64,000 nt of DNA from Closterium sp. NIES-65. Lineage: Eukaryota > Streptophyta > Zygnematophyceae > Desmidiales > Closteriaceae. The position numbers and the translations under genes are program-made. The notes beneath the pieces are model-generated. The model searched no databases. It saw only the letters and a program-made list of their open reading frames with translations, and had not been told where the DNA came from. Location of the stretch: positions 1,798,001 to 1,862,000 of the forward strand of contig CANXME010002486.1 in assembly GCA_948144175.1 (NCBI GenBank), in the 5' to 3' direction. The number at the start of each line of letters is the position of its first letter. Position 1 is the stretch's first letter. Shown in pieces: positions 29,865-40,450 of the stretch.

Positions 29865-31299
29865 CTAGAGCAGCTGCCTCACCAGCACCTGGGGTAGCAA
29901 ATACGCGAGTACCTGGAGCGGCAGACGTACTGGTCCTAATGCCCGGGCCGGGCGGCACACACAGGTACTCAGCACCGTCTCCACTAGTAGACATCACATA
30001 CATAGCAATGAGAATAGCATCAAAGTCTAGAGCATAGATATCAATCCCCTTCTTCAGGAGATCAACCCAGCGGGGCACCTCAGTGGCCTGAGGGAACTGA
30101 ACACGCCAAGCGTCGTTGAGACGAGCGAAGCAGCGCTGTGTGGCGTGCGGTCCCCCACACGGCTGACCAGTGCGGTCACCAGTGCGAATGACGTACGTGC
30201 AGCTAAAGCCACCCCCCCCCCCCCCCCCCCCCCCCCCGTGCTGAGAGTACCACTCACGAACCTCCTGAGGCGACGGAGTGTGCTGCTGGCCCTGGCCACC
30301 GCCAGCGCCTCCACGACCACCACCGCCGCTGCCACCTCCTCGACCACCCCAACCCCTGCCGCCGCTGCATCCACCGCCACCCCCACCACCGCCTCCGCCC
30401 CTGCCACCTCCTCCGCCGTTGCCGCCACCACCCCCACCGCTGCCACTAGCCCCTCCAGTCGCGCCACCACCCCCACCGCCGCCACCGCCCCCACCACTGC
30501 TTCCCCCGCTGTCACCGCCACCGCCCTTGCCCCCTTTGCCCTTGTCGCTGCGGCGCCCGCTCGAAGCAGACGCAGTCCCGACCTTCTCAGCACCAAGGAG
30601 GTCGACAGCAGCAGCAGAGGCGACAGAGGGAAGAAGGGGGGAAGGAGAACACCCCTCAAAGAACGGGGTACGGGGGTCGCCACGAGAGGCACCTACAGTG
30701 ACTATGCTAGCCTCAGCTCCAAGGAGTTCCTTCTCGAGGAGGGCAATGGTGAGCTCAGTGGGGCAGCAAGCTAGGAAGTGGTCCCTGACTGAGCGCAGAG
30801 TGTCAGGGAGGCGGGTGACTAGGTTGTAGAGAGTGAGCCAGAGTGGGGGTGGTTTCTTGGCAAGGAACTCATCAGGCATAGCGGCACGGAAGCGAGCCTC
30901 ACTAGTGCGGAGGTGCGTAATGAGGTCAGCGACTGTGTGGAAAGAGGCTAAGTCGGGGAACAGGTAGGGAAGAGAGAGACGGCCTAGTGCGGCAGAGGCC
31001 GGGGAGGAGTAGCGGGCAACGACAGCAGTGTACAGTGCCTGTGCAGTCTTGTGCTGGCCAAAGTGCTCGCGCTCATCTATCGGCAGGGAGTTGCGAATAG
31101 CGAAGCGAGCGTGGGCGTCACAAGTCTGCCACTGTGAGCGGGTAGTGCTGTCAGCAGTAGCAGCAGGAGCAGTAGAATGGCCTAGGGCGTGATCGTACAG
31201 TGAGATGTCCTCCTTGGCAATGAGCTGTAGGAAGAGGTGTAGGCCATCTAGCCAGGTTTCGAACTTCACTGGGCGGCCCTCAGCATCAAAAGCTAGCAC
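29833..31299 (-). CDS. Copia B gag
   Basis: The open frame of 488 codons starts MLAFDAEGRPVKFETWLDGL and contains the capsid-like region (YDHALGHSTAPAATAD, FAIRNSLPIDEREHFGQHK, RFRAAMPDEFLAKKPPPLW). A long Gly-rich stretch (about residues 245-330), partly encoded by runs of C/G including more than 20 identical bases at about 30211-30237, precedes a cysteine block CTYVIRTGDRTGQPCGGPH and the conserved FARLNDAWRVQFPQATEVP. The end overlaps the protease frame by 32 bp in another frame. The start ATG lies just after the repeat leader. It forms the particle. Confidence 0.85.
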   Translation of the reverse strand: MLAFDAEGRPVKFETWLDGLHLFLQLIAKEDISLYDHALGHSTAPAATADSTTRSQWQTCDAHARFAIRNSLPIDEREHFGQHKTAQALYTAVVARYSSPASAALGRLSLPYLFPDLASFHTVADLITHLRTSEARFRAAMPDEFLAKKPPPLWLTLYNLVTRLPDTLRSVRDHFLACCPTELTIALLEKELLGAEASIVTVGASRGDPRTPFFEGCSPSPLLPSVASAAAVDLLGAEKVGTASASSGRRSDKGKGGKGGGGDSGGSSGGGGGGGGGGGATGGASGSGGGGGGNGGGGGRGGGGGGGGGGCSGGRGWGGRGGGSGGGGRGGAGGGQGQQHTPSPQEVREWYSQHGGGGGGGGGGFSCTYVIRTGDRTGQPCGGPHATQRCFARLNDAWRVQFPQATEVPRWVDLLKKGIDIYALDFDAILIAMYVMSTSGDGAEYLCVPPGPGIRTSTSAAPGTRVFATPGAGEAAALGASASAPPWY

Positions 31300-31985
31300 A
31301 GGAGGGCTAGCCCTAGCAGTAGTAGGAGTAATAGCAGTAGGGGCACCCCAAAAACAGTAGGTAGTGCAACTCAGGTAGGGCGGCTCGATCCAGTACGGGC
31401 GGGGCGGCTCGGTTCAGGTAGGGCGGCGCGGCTCGGGAAGGGCGGCGCGGCTAGGTTCGGGCGGTGCGGCTTAGTTTGGGCTGGGCGGCTCGGTTCGGGC
31501 TGCTCGGGTCGGGCGGCTTGTTCTAGGGGGGCCGTTCGGGGCCTCTAGGGGCAAGCGCGGGGCCGATCGGGGCCTCTAGGGGCGAGCGCGGACCGTAAGG
31601 GGCCGCTAAGGGCAAGCGAGGGGCCGCTAAGGGCGAGCGCGGGGCCGATCAGGGCCGCTAGGGTCGAGCGCGGGGCCGTAAGGGGCCGCTAAGGGCGAGC
31701 GCGGGGCCGTTCAGGGCCTCTAGGGGCGAGCGCGGGGCCGTAAGGGGCCGCTAAGGGCGAGCGCGGGGCCGACGGGGGCCTCTAGGGAGGTGAGCGCGGG
31801 GCCGTTAGGGGCGATCGCGGGGCCGACAGGGTTGCTAAGGGGCGAGCACGGGGCCGTAAGGGGCGAGCGCGTGGGCCGACGGGGCCTTAACGGGCGGCGC
31901 GCGAGCCGCTTAGGGGCGGGTCGCGGGTCGCGGGGCCTTAGGGGGCCGTTAAAAACGAGGTGCCCTAGGGCGCAGTTAGGTAGGT
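31300..31985 (-). repeat. Tandem-repeat leader of copia B
   Basis: Between primer-binding site and gag lie GC-rich repeats, mainly of GGGGCCGTAAGGGGCCGCTA and GGGCGAGCGCGGGGCCG type at 31530-31950, and TAGG repeats at about 31975-31998. No coding potential is apparent. A1 and C have different repeat units here. Confidence 0.75.
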
Positions 31986-31998
31986 AGGTAGGTAGGTA

Positions 31999-32046
31999 GT
32001 GGTGGGCCCTAAAATACGGTCCTAGCAAAGGACCTGCTCTATACCA
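31999..32046 (-). promoter_or_regulatory. Primer-binding region of copia B
   Basis: On the coding strand the LTR is followed at once by TGGTATAGAGCAGG, a good match to the initiator tRNA-Met primer site TGGTATCAGAGC. A 6-bp hairpin (GGTCCT/AGGACC, 32018-32034) and GGGCCCACCAC (31999-32009) follow. Confidence 0.75.
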
Positions 32047-32178
32047 TGTTGAAATGAACAAACAGGAATGATTGAACTAACAGTGAAATTAGTACAAGTA
32101 CCTAACCCTAGAATTGTGTACCCCCTATAGGCTAACCCGCTGTAGCTTAAACAAGCACAACATATATAATGTTTGACA
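32047..32178 (-). repeat. 5' LTR of copia B (132 bp)
   Basis: It begins TGTTGAAATGAAC and ends TTTGACA on the plus strand, directly followed by the target duplication ACACC. Confidence 0.88.
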
Positions 32179-33770
32179 ACACCTTCACCACCAGTTTGTA
32201 GAAAATGCTCAGCAACGTGATTGGTCTGTAATTGCCAATGTTGTCCCTGTCTCCCTTTTTGTGCAGCAAGATGGTAACCGCGGTCATGAATGATTCGGAG
32301 AGCTTTGCTGTGCGCTCGAAGACTCTGACTTCACTCATCACCGCCTCGCCGAGAAGCTCCCAGTTGCGCTCGAAGAACTCCTTTGGCAGGCCGTCTTCCC
32401 CAGGCGCCTTCCCCACCGGGAGTCCTTTAAGCGCAGCCTTCACCTCCTGCTCCGACCATTCTCCTCCTAGTTGAGAACGGTCATCATCCCGAAGTCTCCT
32501 CTCTTTATCGATCGGCCATGGGTCCGAGATGGGATGCAACGGTAGGTCCACATACGCGTCACGGAAGTGTTCCGAAGCCGCGAGCAGTACTTCCCTCGCA
32601 CCCCTCCTTGTGGTCCCTTTGAAAAACAGTTTGCTGATTGCAGTCTTTGCCTTCCTCGACTTGAGCAGGCCTGACAGGAAAGCCGACGGCGTCTACCCAG
32701 CCACCTCCGCCAGCAAACCCGTCATGGCCTGCAAGCGCTCTTTACTGCTGTCCTGATATAGCTTTAGAGCCACCTCGTTTTTTATCAACTCCTCATAGGC
32801 GTCCTGGTCAGATGGGCTGTTCATGACCTTCCACCTGAGCCCTTCCACCTTCAATTCTAGATGTTTCATGGTCGCCCTCACTCGCTTCCTTTCCTCCGTT
32901 ACATGTGCCCTCATTCCCGCGCGCAGGCTAGCCACAAGCCTCTCCAGGCCCTGGACCGGTTGACTCGTATGCGACTCCTGTACCGCCGATACAATTTTCC
33001 TGGTCCCTTCCCCTCCAGCATGAGGCGCTGGCAGTCTCCATAGACCCGGTCCATGGTCTCCAGCTGATGTCTTGAGTGTCACCGTTGCCGCAAACCAGTG
33101 ATCGGTGAGACCGTATGGCACCATTTTATGTTTAGCCTCGTCCACGCAACCGAGCAGAGAGTGAGGCACTAACACCCTTTCTTTCTGGAGAAGAAAGTGA
33201 ACTCCTTGCGAGTTGGGTGCAGGCACCTGAAAGCGTCCTGCAGGTCCCACCTCGAGCAAATCTGCAAAAGCCGTTGGTTCTCTGCCGGCATACCCAGCTT
33301 CAAAGACTTGTCAAGTTCTGGGTCTGCTACTATGTTCAGATCACCGAGGAAGACTGTGTGCGTCGTCGCCTGCAGGCCCTGCACAAAAGGCGTCAGCACA
33401 TCCCAGAAGAACACACCCCTGACTGAAGCCTGCGCAGGTAGGTATGCCGCCACTATCCTGCACTTAATCTCCTTCCATGTTAACACCAGGCTCAACAACC
33501 GCCCTGACTCGTGTACGACTACATCCGTAAAAAGCATCCCTTACAGGAAACCCAGGACTGCTACTCCTCCAGCTCTCTGCGACGGTCCAACCACCACCTG
33601 CGCCTCTGCCTTAACATGTGTCCAGAAGTTGTGATCCGCCGGTATTCGAGTGTGTGTGAGTGCCACGATGTGTGCTGCTTTCTAAATCCATTTGCCACAC
33701 CTCTCCTACTTCCCCCTGCTTCCGAGCTCGTTGATGTTGAGCTCGAGGATGGTGAGTTTGTTGTGCTTAT
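32179..33770 (-). pseudogene. LINE G ORF2: endonuclease and N-terminal RT
   Basis: The reading begins near MDKHNKLTILELNINELGS (about 33770), a usual AP-endonuclease start, and has VALTHTRIP, RIVAAYLPAQ, HTVFLGDLNIVADPELDK (catalytic GDLN) and YGLTDHWFAATVTL (TDHW for SDH). A coiled spacer follows (33000-32700). RT starts with VKAALKGLPVGKAPGEDGLP, FMTAVTILLHKKGDRDNIGN and YRPITLLSIFYKLVVKVL, where copia B cuts in. Stops and frameshifts occur near 33680, 33545 and 33180. The endonuclease nicks target DNA to prime reverse transcription. Confidence 0.82.
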
Positions 33771-33779
33771 CCATTAACC

Positions 33780-35453
33780 ACTAGTGAAGAGCCCCACAGC
33801 ATCCACGGGCGATTGAGCTTCATTGCAACGATACATCTTGCTACAGCAAAAGAGAACATAGCTCCGACTACACAACCAGCTACAACAACAGCTCTTGCTG
33901 CCTCATCCTTTCCACTGTCACCGCTGCTGGTACACTCTACTTTGACGGCTTTGTGATGAAATCCCTCTTGAACGCAGGTAGCTTCTGTGAGAACTTGCTG
34001 ACACGGGTTGCAGATCCATCTTTCCGGAGTCCCCCTTTGTGCCGAGCAGACGCGATGTGAGCAGATGCCTGCTCGAAGCTGTTCCCCTGTCCATTCTTGC
34101 ACGCAGTCTGGACGCAGACCCACTCTTCCTGCGCAGTACCCGTGGAGGTGAGAATGACCGCGGGGTCGCGTATGATACGTTTCAGGAGATCTGAAACTTT
34201 CAGGGACGCAGCTGTGAGGAGGTAAAGGCAGATAGCCGTCAGTAAAAGGTAAGAAAGGAGGCGTGAACGGGAAAAGATACATCGGCTGCTGGGAAGAAAC
34301 ACCTCCACTTATACCATTCATCTCGTGAACCTTTTTTACTGTTAGGTTCCACTTGTTGAAGGTCTCCTGCCTCGGGGTGACATAATGATCATGGTACCGC
34401 GTCATGTGCTGTCCCTCGCAGAAATCACAGGTCAGCGACAGAAAGTGGAGAAGGTATCATTTCCCCGAGGCCGGATCCTCCACGAAATACCTCCAGCGGT
34501 ACTTGTCGTCAGCATGAGGAATGAACAACCCACGGATGCGGTCAGTGTCAAGGCCTGTCACTGGATCCACCGTCCGATTAAAACCAAAACCACTGGCAAA
34601 GGTGCTCCTGCCGCGCTTAACCAACTTAGACACCACCAAGAGGCGACGGATCAGTTCCGCCGTGATCTCCGCCGGCACCCCCTTAATCACAACCTCCTTA
34701 GCCGTCGGATTCAGCACTCGCTCGCGCAGGAAACGCGCGTCCTCTGGATGTTGCCAGGTGATATCAATGAGGTCCCCGTTCATGCACTCGTGACGGATGA
34801 CCTGATTCCAAATGAAGTTTGCATCGCGGATGTGATTGAACGTGACCTGGAGACGACCATAGCGCGTGCCAGAGAAAAAAACGTCGGCATAAGCACCTGG
34901 TAAGTTGTAGTCTGGAGCACATCCGGCGACATATGCTCCTTCCAATCATCCAGCGGAGCGGCGACCGTGACAGCAGCGCGCGTCACTTCAGTCTTCCTGC
35001 TGATTGGCACCCGTAAGGTTAGTGAAAATCTCTTAAAAGCAATAACCCAGTTAAGCGAGTCAGGCTCCAAATTTTCGTCGCTGTTGTCACTCAAATAACC
35101 GTCATCCTCCTCGCCAGGGGTCTCCGCCGGTGACGCGTCCACTTCATCTTGTTCATTGTCATCAGTACCAAGTTCCTCCCTTGCCTCGTGTTCTCTAGCA
35201 AGTCCCTGAGGAGCAGCGGCATCAGCACCGTTCTTATCAGTCTCCTTTCCATCTTAGCATCCTTGTTGATGTTGTTCTGCAGGTCAAGAAGATCTTCAAA
35301 AGGACCAAGCACCGCAGCACACGCCGATCCAGCAGGTGACTTCATGGTACTAGCTAGGTCCTTCACAGGTACGTCAGATACGTTGATCTCTTCCTTATCC
35401 AGAGCATTCCCATTGCCTTTCTTGTTGCTCTTGTTGCTGCAGGGTTTCACCAT
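33780..35453 (-). pseudogene. LINE G ORF1 (RNA-binding protein, frameshifted)
   Basis: The likely start is the ATG at 35453 (MVKPCSNKSNKKGNGNALDK), a Lys/Asn-rich beginning. A frame change near 35140 leads to EEDDGYLSDNSDENLEPDS and LNWVIAFKRFSLTLRVPISR, and another to RYGRLQVTFNHIRDANFIW, EVVIKGVPAEITAELIRRL (RRM-like start) and DDKYRWRYFVEDPASGK. The last third (34308-33937) holds a cysteine-histidine motif, CVQTACKNG ... HIASARH, which could be a C2H2 finger. ORF1 proteins coat LINE RNA. Confidence 0.65.
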
Positions 35454-35984
35454 GGTGCAATGATGAGAGAGGCTAGACGGCCTGATGAAGGCCGATAAAA
35501 CAGCTGATCTGAGCACAATCCGCGTAGGTCGCCCATGTTTTATATCTCTGATGCTAGAAGATGAAACACCACAAGTCAGGGGCTGGTGAAACCGAGGACA
35601 CCATATAAATTGTCTTCTGGACATGAAGCGAAGACCTCTTGAAATTGACGTGATGATAAAGCAGGCATGAAAACTATTCTGAGGACAGAGACTCCCAATG
35701 CATAGAGCTTGTATAGCAGCCATGTAATGTCGCCTGAATAGGATAAGAGTGTACTGTGATCAACAACCTGGAACTCAAAAAACAGATGCTTAGGTTCCCG
35801 TAACGAACACTAAAAGGACACCATTGGGTTGAGCTTAAAGCCGCGCATCGATTAAGTAGACTCGCATCGAAATCCGTTAAGAAATTGACACACATTGTGC
35901 CGCTTAAAGCATCTGGCCATGGCCATGGCTGCAGTAAGGCAGAGAGCTCCATCATTGTGTCGAACTTTTGTGTGTTTCGGATGC
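35454..35984 (-). other. 5' untranslated region of LINE G
   Basis: No coding motif was recognised on either strand. The segment is less GC-rich than the rest of the element and should hold an internal promoter, but none could be defined by eye. It ends at the target duplication GTACATG. Confidence 0.45.
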
Positions 35985-36139
35985 GTACATGAACCAGCTA
36001 GACAACTTCAACAACGTGTAGGAGGTAGGACTCCACCACCGAACTCCAGGGCGGTGTCACGTCTATTGGCGAGGTAGGAGGTAGAACTACCTACGACGGG
36101 TAGGAGGTAGGACTCCAGCCGCCTGTGCTTGTCCAGTTC

Positions 36140-36535
36140 TTCAACTGCGCAACGTTGTCGTCGACCGAGTCGGAGTACGTGGCGGCCACTGAAGCTGGCA
36201 AGGAAGGACGCCGCCTTCGCTTCCTCCTTGCAAAGTTCTAGCAGCTGGACGCCGGGACGCCAAATGTAATTCGTGTGGACAACATGTCAGCCATCACGGT
36301 CGCCGAGGGCATGGGGTTGACGGGCAACCTCAAGCATGTGGAGCGACGACAAGCCTGGCTGCAGCATATGATGAAGCACGGAAAATTCATGCTGAAGTAC
36401 ATCCCGACCACCGAGCAACCAACTGGCTTCCTGACGAAGGCGCTGCACTATACGGCCTTGAACCGGTGCTCCGTTGTAATCAGATATGTGCGCCTGGCCG
36501 ACGTGGGCGACGGCAACAACGACGTGCAGCAGTAG
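36140..36535 (+). pseudogene. Copia F RNase H C-terminal part
   Basis: The reading STESEYVAATEAGKEGRRLR (about 36161-36220), then a stop after LLAKF, is followed by NVIRVDNMSAITVAEGMG, KHVERRQAWLQHMMKHGKF and IPTTEQPTGFLTKALHY, the second half of a copia RNase H. The first half with the DADWA-type motif is missing. It ends 121 bp before the 3' LTR. Confidence 0.82.
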
Positions 36536-36656
36536 GTGCCATGACCTCTTGCATGGCTGGTACGATGACCGACGTGCTATGTGTTCTGTGCACGCCGACG
36601 GGCTATTCTCAGAGTGGTACTGTAGTGGGGGCCCAAGCGTGAACGCGGCAAGGGAG

Positions 36657-37623
36657 TGTCAATGGGAGTATTGTGTGGTCTCATCCTCGCTTCGGTGGAG
36701 CCGACCTTGTTGTTGGATGTGTGGGGGATGCAGCCGACCTACAGTAGTGGGCACGGGGGCCATGCAAGGGCGCCGAGCTGGAGGGCGCCTGGTTGGAGGG
36801 CGCCGAGCAAGAGGACGCTGTCCTGGATGCCTGGTTCATGTCCTGGACGCCTGGACGGCGTCCTGGGAGGCTGGACGCCGACCTGGGCGTCTGCACGGCT
36901 ACCTGGGCGCCTGGACGCCGACTTGGGCATCTGGACGGCGTCCTGGGTGCCTGGACGGCGTCCTGGGAGGCTGGACGCCGACCGGGCGCCTGAACGCCAA
37001 CCTAGGTGACCGGACGGCGTCCTGGGCGTCTGGACGCCAGATTGGGGACGCTGGGCATGTGTGGCCGGCTACGAACTGAGCTGATCGGCCAGGCGTGGTT
37101 GCCCGGTGGACCGGGATACCCGGGCGCGAAGGTCGGCGGGGTGGATTTTGCGAGGCCGACCTCAGAAGTGGTATCCTGAGGTCGACGTGGCTGGTAGGCG
37201 CGGTCGCTGGCGTGGAGTCTGCTAGGCGTCTGCGCTATGCTCGTGACAAGGTGTGGAGCACCAACCGGCTGCACGCACCAGCGAAGTAGGTGCACCGTTG
37301 TTCTATGGGTACAACGCTATGCAGCCGACTTGCTACAGCGTTGGCATACTGTGGCAAACCGCTGCTTTGCAACGCTGGAGCGGTGCGAGCGTTGCTGCAC
37401 TGAAGCACGGTCGACCATGCTGTGCTGGAGGTCGACTGGCAGCCTAGCTAGGTCTGTGATGCCAATGTTGTTTGCTATAATTGTTGTGATGTTTTCCAAG
37501 TGAAGCTCTTGCTAATTCTCCTCGTGAACTAGCAAGCAGCATGAACACAAGAAAAACTAAGGAATGGACGCAGAGATCACTCTTGCCCCGTGCCTAGCTC
37601 CCGTTGATATAGTTTTCTCCGTA
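36657..37623 (+). repeat. 3' LTR of copia F (967 bp)
   Basis: Begins TGTCAATGGGAGTATTGTG after the purine tract AAGGGAG and ends CTCCGTA (CA changed to TA), followed by the target duplication GTAAC. It carries the same GGACGCCGACCTGGGC-type repeats as the 5' LTR (about 36830-37030), with a different number of units. Confidence 0.85.
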
Positions 37624-37628
37624 GTAAC

Positions 37629-38820
37629 GAGGTAAGACTGGGAATGGTGCACAATGCAATGCCCTGTTATGATGGGCTGAAAGATTTGATGTGAATGGGG
37701 AGGGCGAAATAGAGGAGAAAGAGCAATGAGCATGGGCAAGCAGGGTAGGGAGGGCAAAGGTGTGGAGCTGGTGGGAAGTCACGGGAAGGATTGGAGGAGG
37801 TGGAAAGGGGAGAGAACGGGGCAGCGTGTGGGTGAGAGCAGTGCGGCCACACCATGAGGCCGCAAATCTACGAGCCAGAAGTTAGAATGGAAGCAAGCGC
37901 TGGGGGGGGAGGGGGGAACTGGAGAAGGAGGAAGAAGGGAGAGGGTATTGGGAGGGGATGGAGGGTACAGCACGTGGGTGAGAGCAGCAGTGCGACGTCA
38001 CCGTAGTGGCAGGAACCTGTGGGGCAGACGTTGGCATGGGCGAAGCAGGTGTGGAGCTGGGAGGGGTGACATGGGAAGAATTGGAGGAAGGTGGAAAGGT
38101 GGAGAGTTGAGGTGAGCAGTGCGGCCCCACAATAGGGCTGGAATCTGTGGGGCAGATGTTGGTGTGGGAGTTGGGAAGGGTGGGGAAGGGGGTGGTGGGA
38201 GGGAGAGGGTATGGGGAAGGGAGGGGATGGTGGTGACTTGGCCCGCATAATTGTACTCACCCTATTTGTTGTTATGGAAGTATTTTTGAAGCCACAAGAG
38301 CAGCATGCTTGCGATTGCTGATGTGGCATGTGTGCGCAACAATGCAAATCCATGAATTCGGATTACACTTCCCCATGCGTGTTATAGGCCTCAACTATCT
38401 TGACCTGTGGAAAGGTGCAAGCAGAGAAGGGGGAATTGAGGAAAGAATGAGGAGAAAAGGGGGAGGGGAGGATTGGGGTGGGAGGAAGAGGGGGAGGGAA
38501 GGAATAGGACGGGGGGGAAGGGAAATTGTGAGAGAGAAGGTGGAGTGAGGACCGCGGAAGGCAGGGAGCCATAAGGTGCGTCAGGAGTCAGCGGACTGGA
38601 TATGCGAGGCACTGGAGAAAGTGGAAGCAGACAACACGAGAATGGCACTCATGATGCCACAACAGGCTATGCCACGTGGCTTCCATGCGATAACTGTTTT
38701 TCTTGTACCTGTCCGATCCACCTTGTGCCATCATCCCTCAACCGTTGGTTCATGTCATCATGTCTTATTAACCGAATCGGTTTTGTCAAAATAGTTAAGA
38801 CAGGCTAAGAGCTCTCATTA
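37629..38820. other. Host flank right of copia F, G-rich imperfect repeats
   Basis: About 1.2 kb of purine-rich plus-strand DNA. Segments around 37735-37860 and 38035-38130 resemble each other (GTGTGGAGCTG, GGAAGAATTGGAGG, GCAGTGCGGCC), suggesting an old tandem duplication. No protein motif was recognised; it may be intron of a host gene. Confidence 0.4.
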
Positions 38821-39106
38821 TCTAAGCACCGGATCCTAGGCGTCTTGCTGCTATGATGCTATGCGGAAATACCTAGTAGTGTAATCCATCGCCACCACAT
38901 CATCCATCCATTGCGAGCACATCATCCTCCGACCGACGCCATGCTATTCCCGATTGTCCCGCGAATAGATGCCACGAATTGCCCTCACATGCAACAGGGA
39001 GCATCGAAAGAAGGCATGCGAGCAATGACGTGACGTTTGGTTGAAGAGCAAAATATTGATAGAATCTCTTCGGTCGGCCTGTGGATTTCATTGTTTAATC
39101 CTTAGG

Positions 39107-40008
39107 TCATTGGTAGCACTTCCTCCAACCATGTCCGCGCTTCTTGCAGTAGAAGCACACCTCCCCTTGGGCCCCGCCGCTCTCCTCTATATGGTTGTCC
39201 TTGTTCTTGCCCTTACACTTCTTCTTGAAGCCACTCTTTCTACCTCCAACTACATAGCCAGCCCCCTCCTTCGAGCACTCCACACTCCAGCGCTGCAAGT
39301 CCTCCTCAAGGATATGCGCCTGGATGTAATCCGCGCTTGGGGCTGTTGGGGGTTGAGGTTGATAGCAAGGGCATAGCATGACTCAAGCAGCCGTATCATA
39401 ATCTCTACACATTGCACAAGCTCCGGGTACACCACACCGCCACCTTGCAGCTTCGTGAAGATGTCGCGCATCTCGTCAACCACCAGTTGCATCAGCTCTC
39501 CGTCAACGAACTTGATGTCGCGCAGCCGCCGCGCGAATAGCATGATGCCGATAGCGTGTGTCGGTGAGTGCACATCCAGAAGCTTCCTCCAACCATTAGG
39601 GCCACACTCTAGATCACCCAAGAGGTTCTTGATGTGGTCAACTTGTCGTCCGCCAACCGCTTGCACCATGAGCATGTACGCGTCGAACGATCGCTCCATC
39701 CACGCTCATTTCAGCTCCGCGGCCTCCAGCATCTTCTCCTTCCCCTCCACCAGGGCCAATAGCTTATATTGGGTATACATTAGCCTCATGCGGAAGCTCC
39801 AGTGCTCATTATCCTCCCCCATGAATTTCTCAATAAAGAACACCTTCACAGGATCCACGGTTGTAGGAGATGGTGTAGTAGACGTACGTAGCGTAGGGTT
39901 GGCTTGTTTGTGAGTCCCCACTCCAACACCAACAACTCCCCCCTGCTCTTCAGCCTCTCTACCTCTACCCATCTCGCCATTAGCACCTCCAGAGATCGTA
40001 CCAGTCAT
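39107..40008 (-). pseudogene. Gag of a further copia-type element (H)
   Basis: The minus-strand reading starts MTGTISGGANGEMGRGREAE at 40008, continues with VKVFFIEKFMGEDNEHWSFR and YTQYKLLALVEGKEKMLEA, then (after a stop at 39705) MERSFDAYMLMVQAVGG, HAIGIMLFARRLRDIKF and DEMRDIFTKLQGGG. After a frameshift near 39380 comes a CCHC knuckle CFYCKKRGHGWRKC. The order FxGxNFxxWxxxM, then a knuckle, is that of copia gag. No protease or integrase follows. A stop comes right after the knuckle (38900-39091 gives an open but unrecognised frame). The 5' side is interrupted by copia C at 40127. Confidence 0.75.
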
Positions 40009-40126
40009 ATTGAGGCCTTATGAACTGTGGAAATTTGAGAAATCGTTTGGAGAGAATTCTGCCACAAATTTCGATTCTACAAAGATCGCCGTCGCAGACT
40101 CGATACTTCGAATTAGAACGCGGTTT

Positions 40127-40250
40127 TGAGAAAATGAACGAGAATGAATTGACTAAGGGAAAGTTGGGTTCAAGTACAAACCCTAAAAACTGTACCCCAT
40201 ATGTGCTACCCCACTATAGCCTACAGTAGCTATGTCATATAAATCTGACA
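40127..40250 (-). repeat. 3' LTR of copia C (124 bp)
   Basis: Plus strand TGAGAAAATGAACG ... TCTGACA. About six differences and one 1-bp gap from the 5' LTR (roughly 95% identity by eye). The complement of the purine tract, CACCCCCAT, follows. Confidence 0.9.
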
Positions 40251-40450
40251 CACCCCCATAGGCAAAGTGGGGGAGAACAAGGGGTCACAAGACCAGTCAA
40301 GCAAAGCAAGCTCAGGGGTGGATCACAAAGTCACCACACATTCCAAGCACAAGTTCAAGGCCACAAGGCTAGCTCACATGCAGGATTACAAATATATATA
40401 TTTAGGCTAGACAAGCAAGAGCAGGAGTATATATATGTACAACAGTACAA

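Larger units (their letters stand above)
24986..32178 (-). mobile_element. Ty1/copia retrotransposon B, full length (7193 bp)
   Basis: Both LTRs are present (24986-25117 and 32047-32178, 132 bp each, 8 differences by eye, about 94% identity). The flanks are ACACT on the left and ACACC on the right, a 5-bp duplication with one change. It sits inside the RT of LINE G: removing it restores VVKVLANRIK. Minus-strand order: 5' LTR, primer-binding site, GC-rich repeat leader, gag, protease, integrase, repeat linker, RT-RNase H, purine tract, 3' LTR. It is the most complete copy of the family in the window, damaged by frameshifts and an integrase active-site change. Confidence 0.92.
22370..35984 (-). 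mobile_element. LINE-type non-LTR retrotransposon G, split by copia B
   Basis: On the minus strand the order is 5' end at 35984, ORF1, ORF2 with endonuclease, RT and a C-terminal zinc motif, then a poly(A) tail seen as a run of T from 22370. GTACATG occurs on both sides (22363-22369 and 35985-35991) as target duplication. Without copia B and its duplicated 5 bp, the element is about 6.4 kb, which is full length for an L1-like element. Frameshifts and stops disable both reading frames. Confidence 0.88.
17228..37623 (+). mobile_element. Ty1/copia retrotransposon F, split by LINE G and copia B
   Basis: Two LTRs of about 1 kb (17228-18236, 36657-37623) flank gag, protease, integrase, an RT start and an RNase H end, all on the plus strand. 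GTAAC lies directly outside both LTRs (17223-17227 and 37624-37628), a perfect 5-bp target duplication. Removing LINE G (22370-35984) leaves an element of about 6.8 kb. The RT palm with its YVDD motif and the first part of RNase H are missing, so it is not autonomous. Integrase before RT marks it as copia; its proteins are clearly different from the A/B/C family. Confidence 0.9.

Noticed and set aside
30145..30829. Plus-strand Pro- and Thr-rich open frames
   Set aside because: They mirror the Gly-rich part of copia B gag on the minus strand and only reflect C/G runs.
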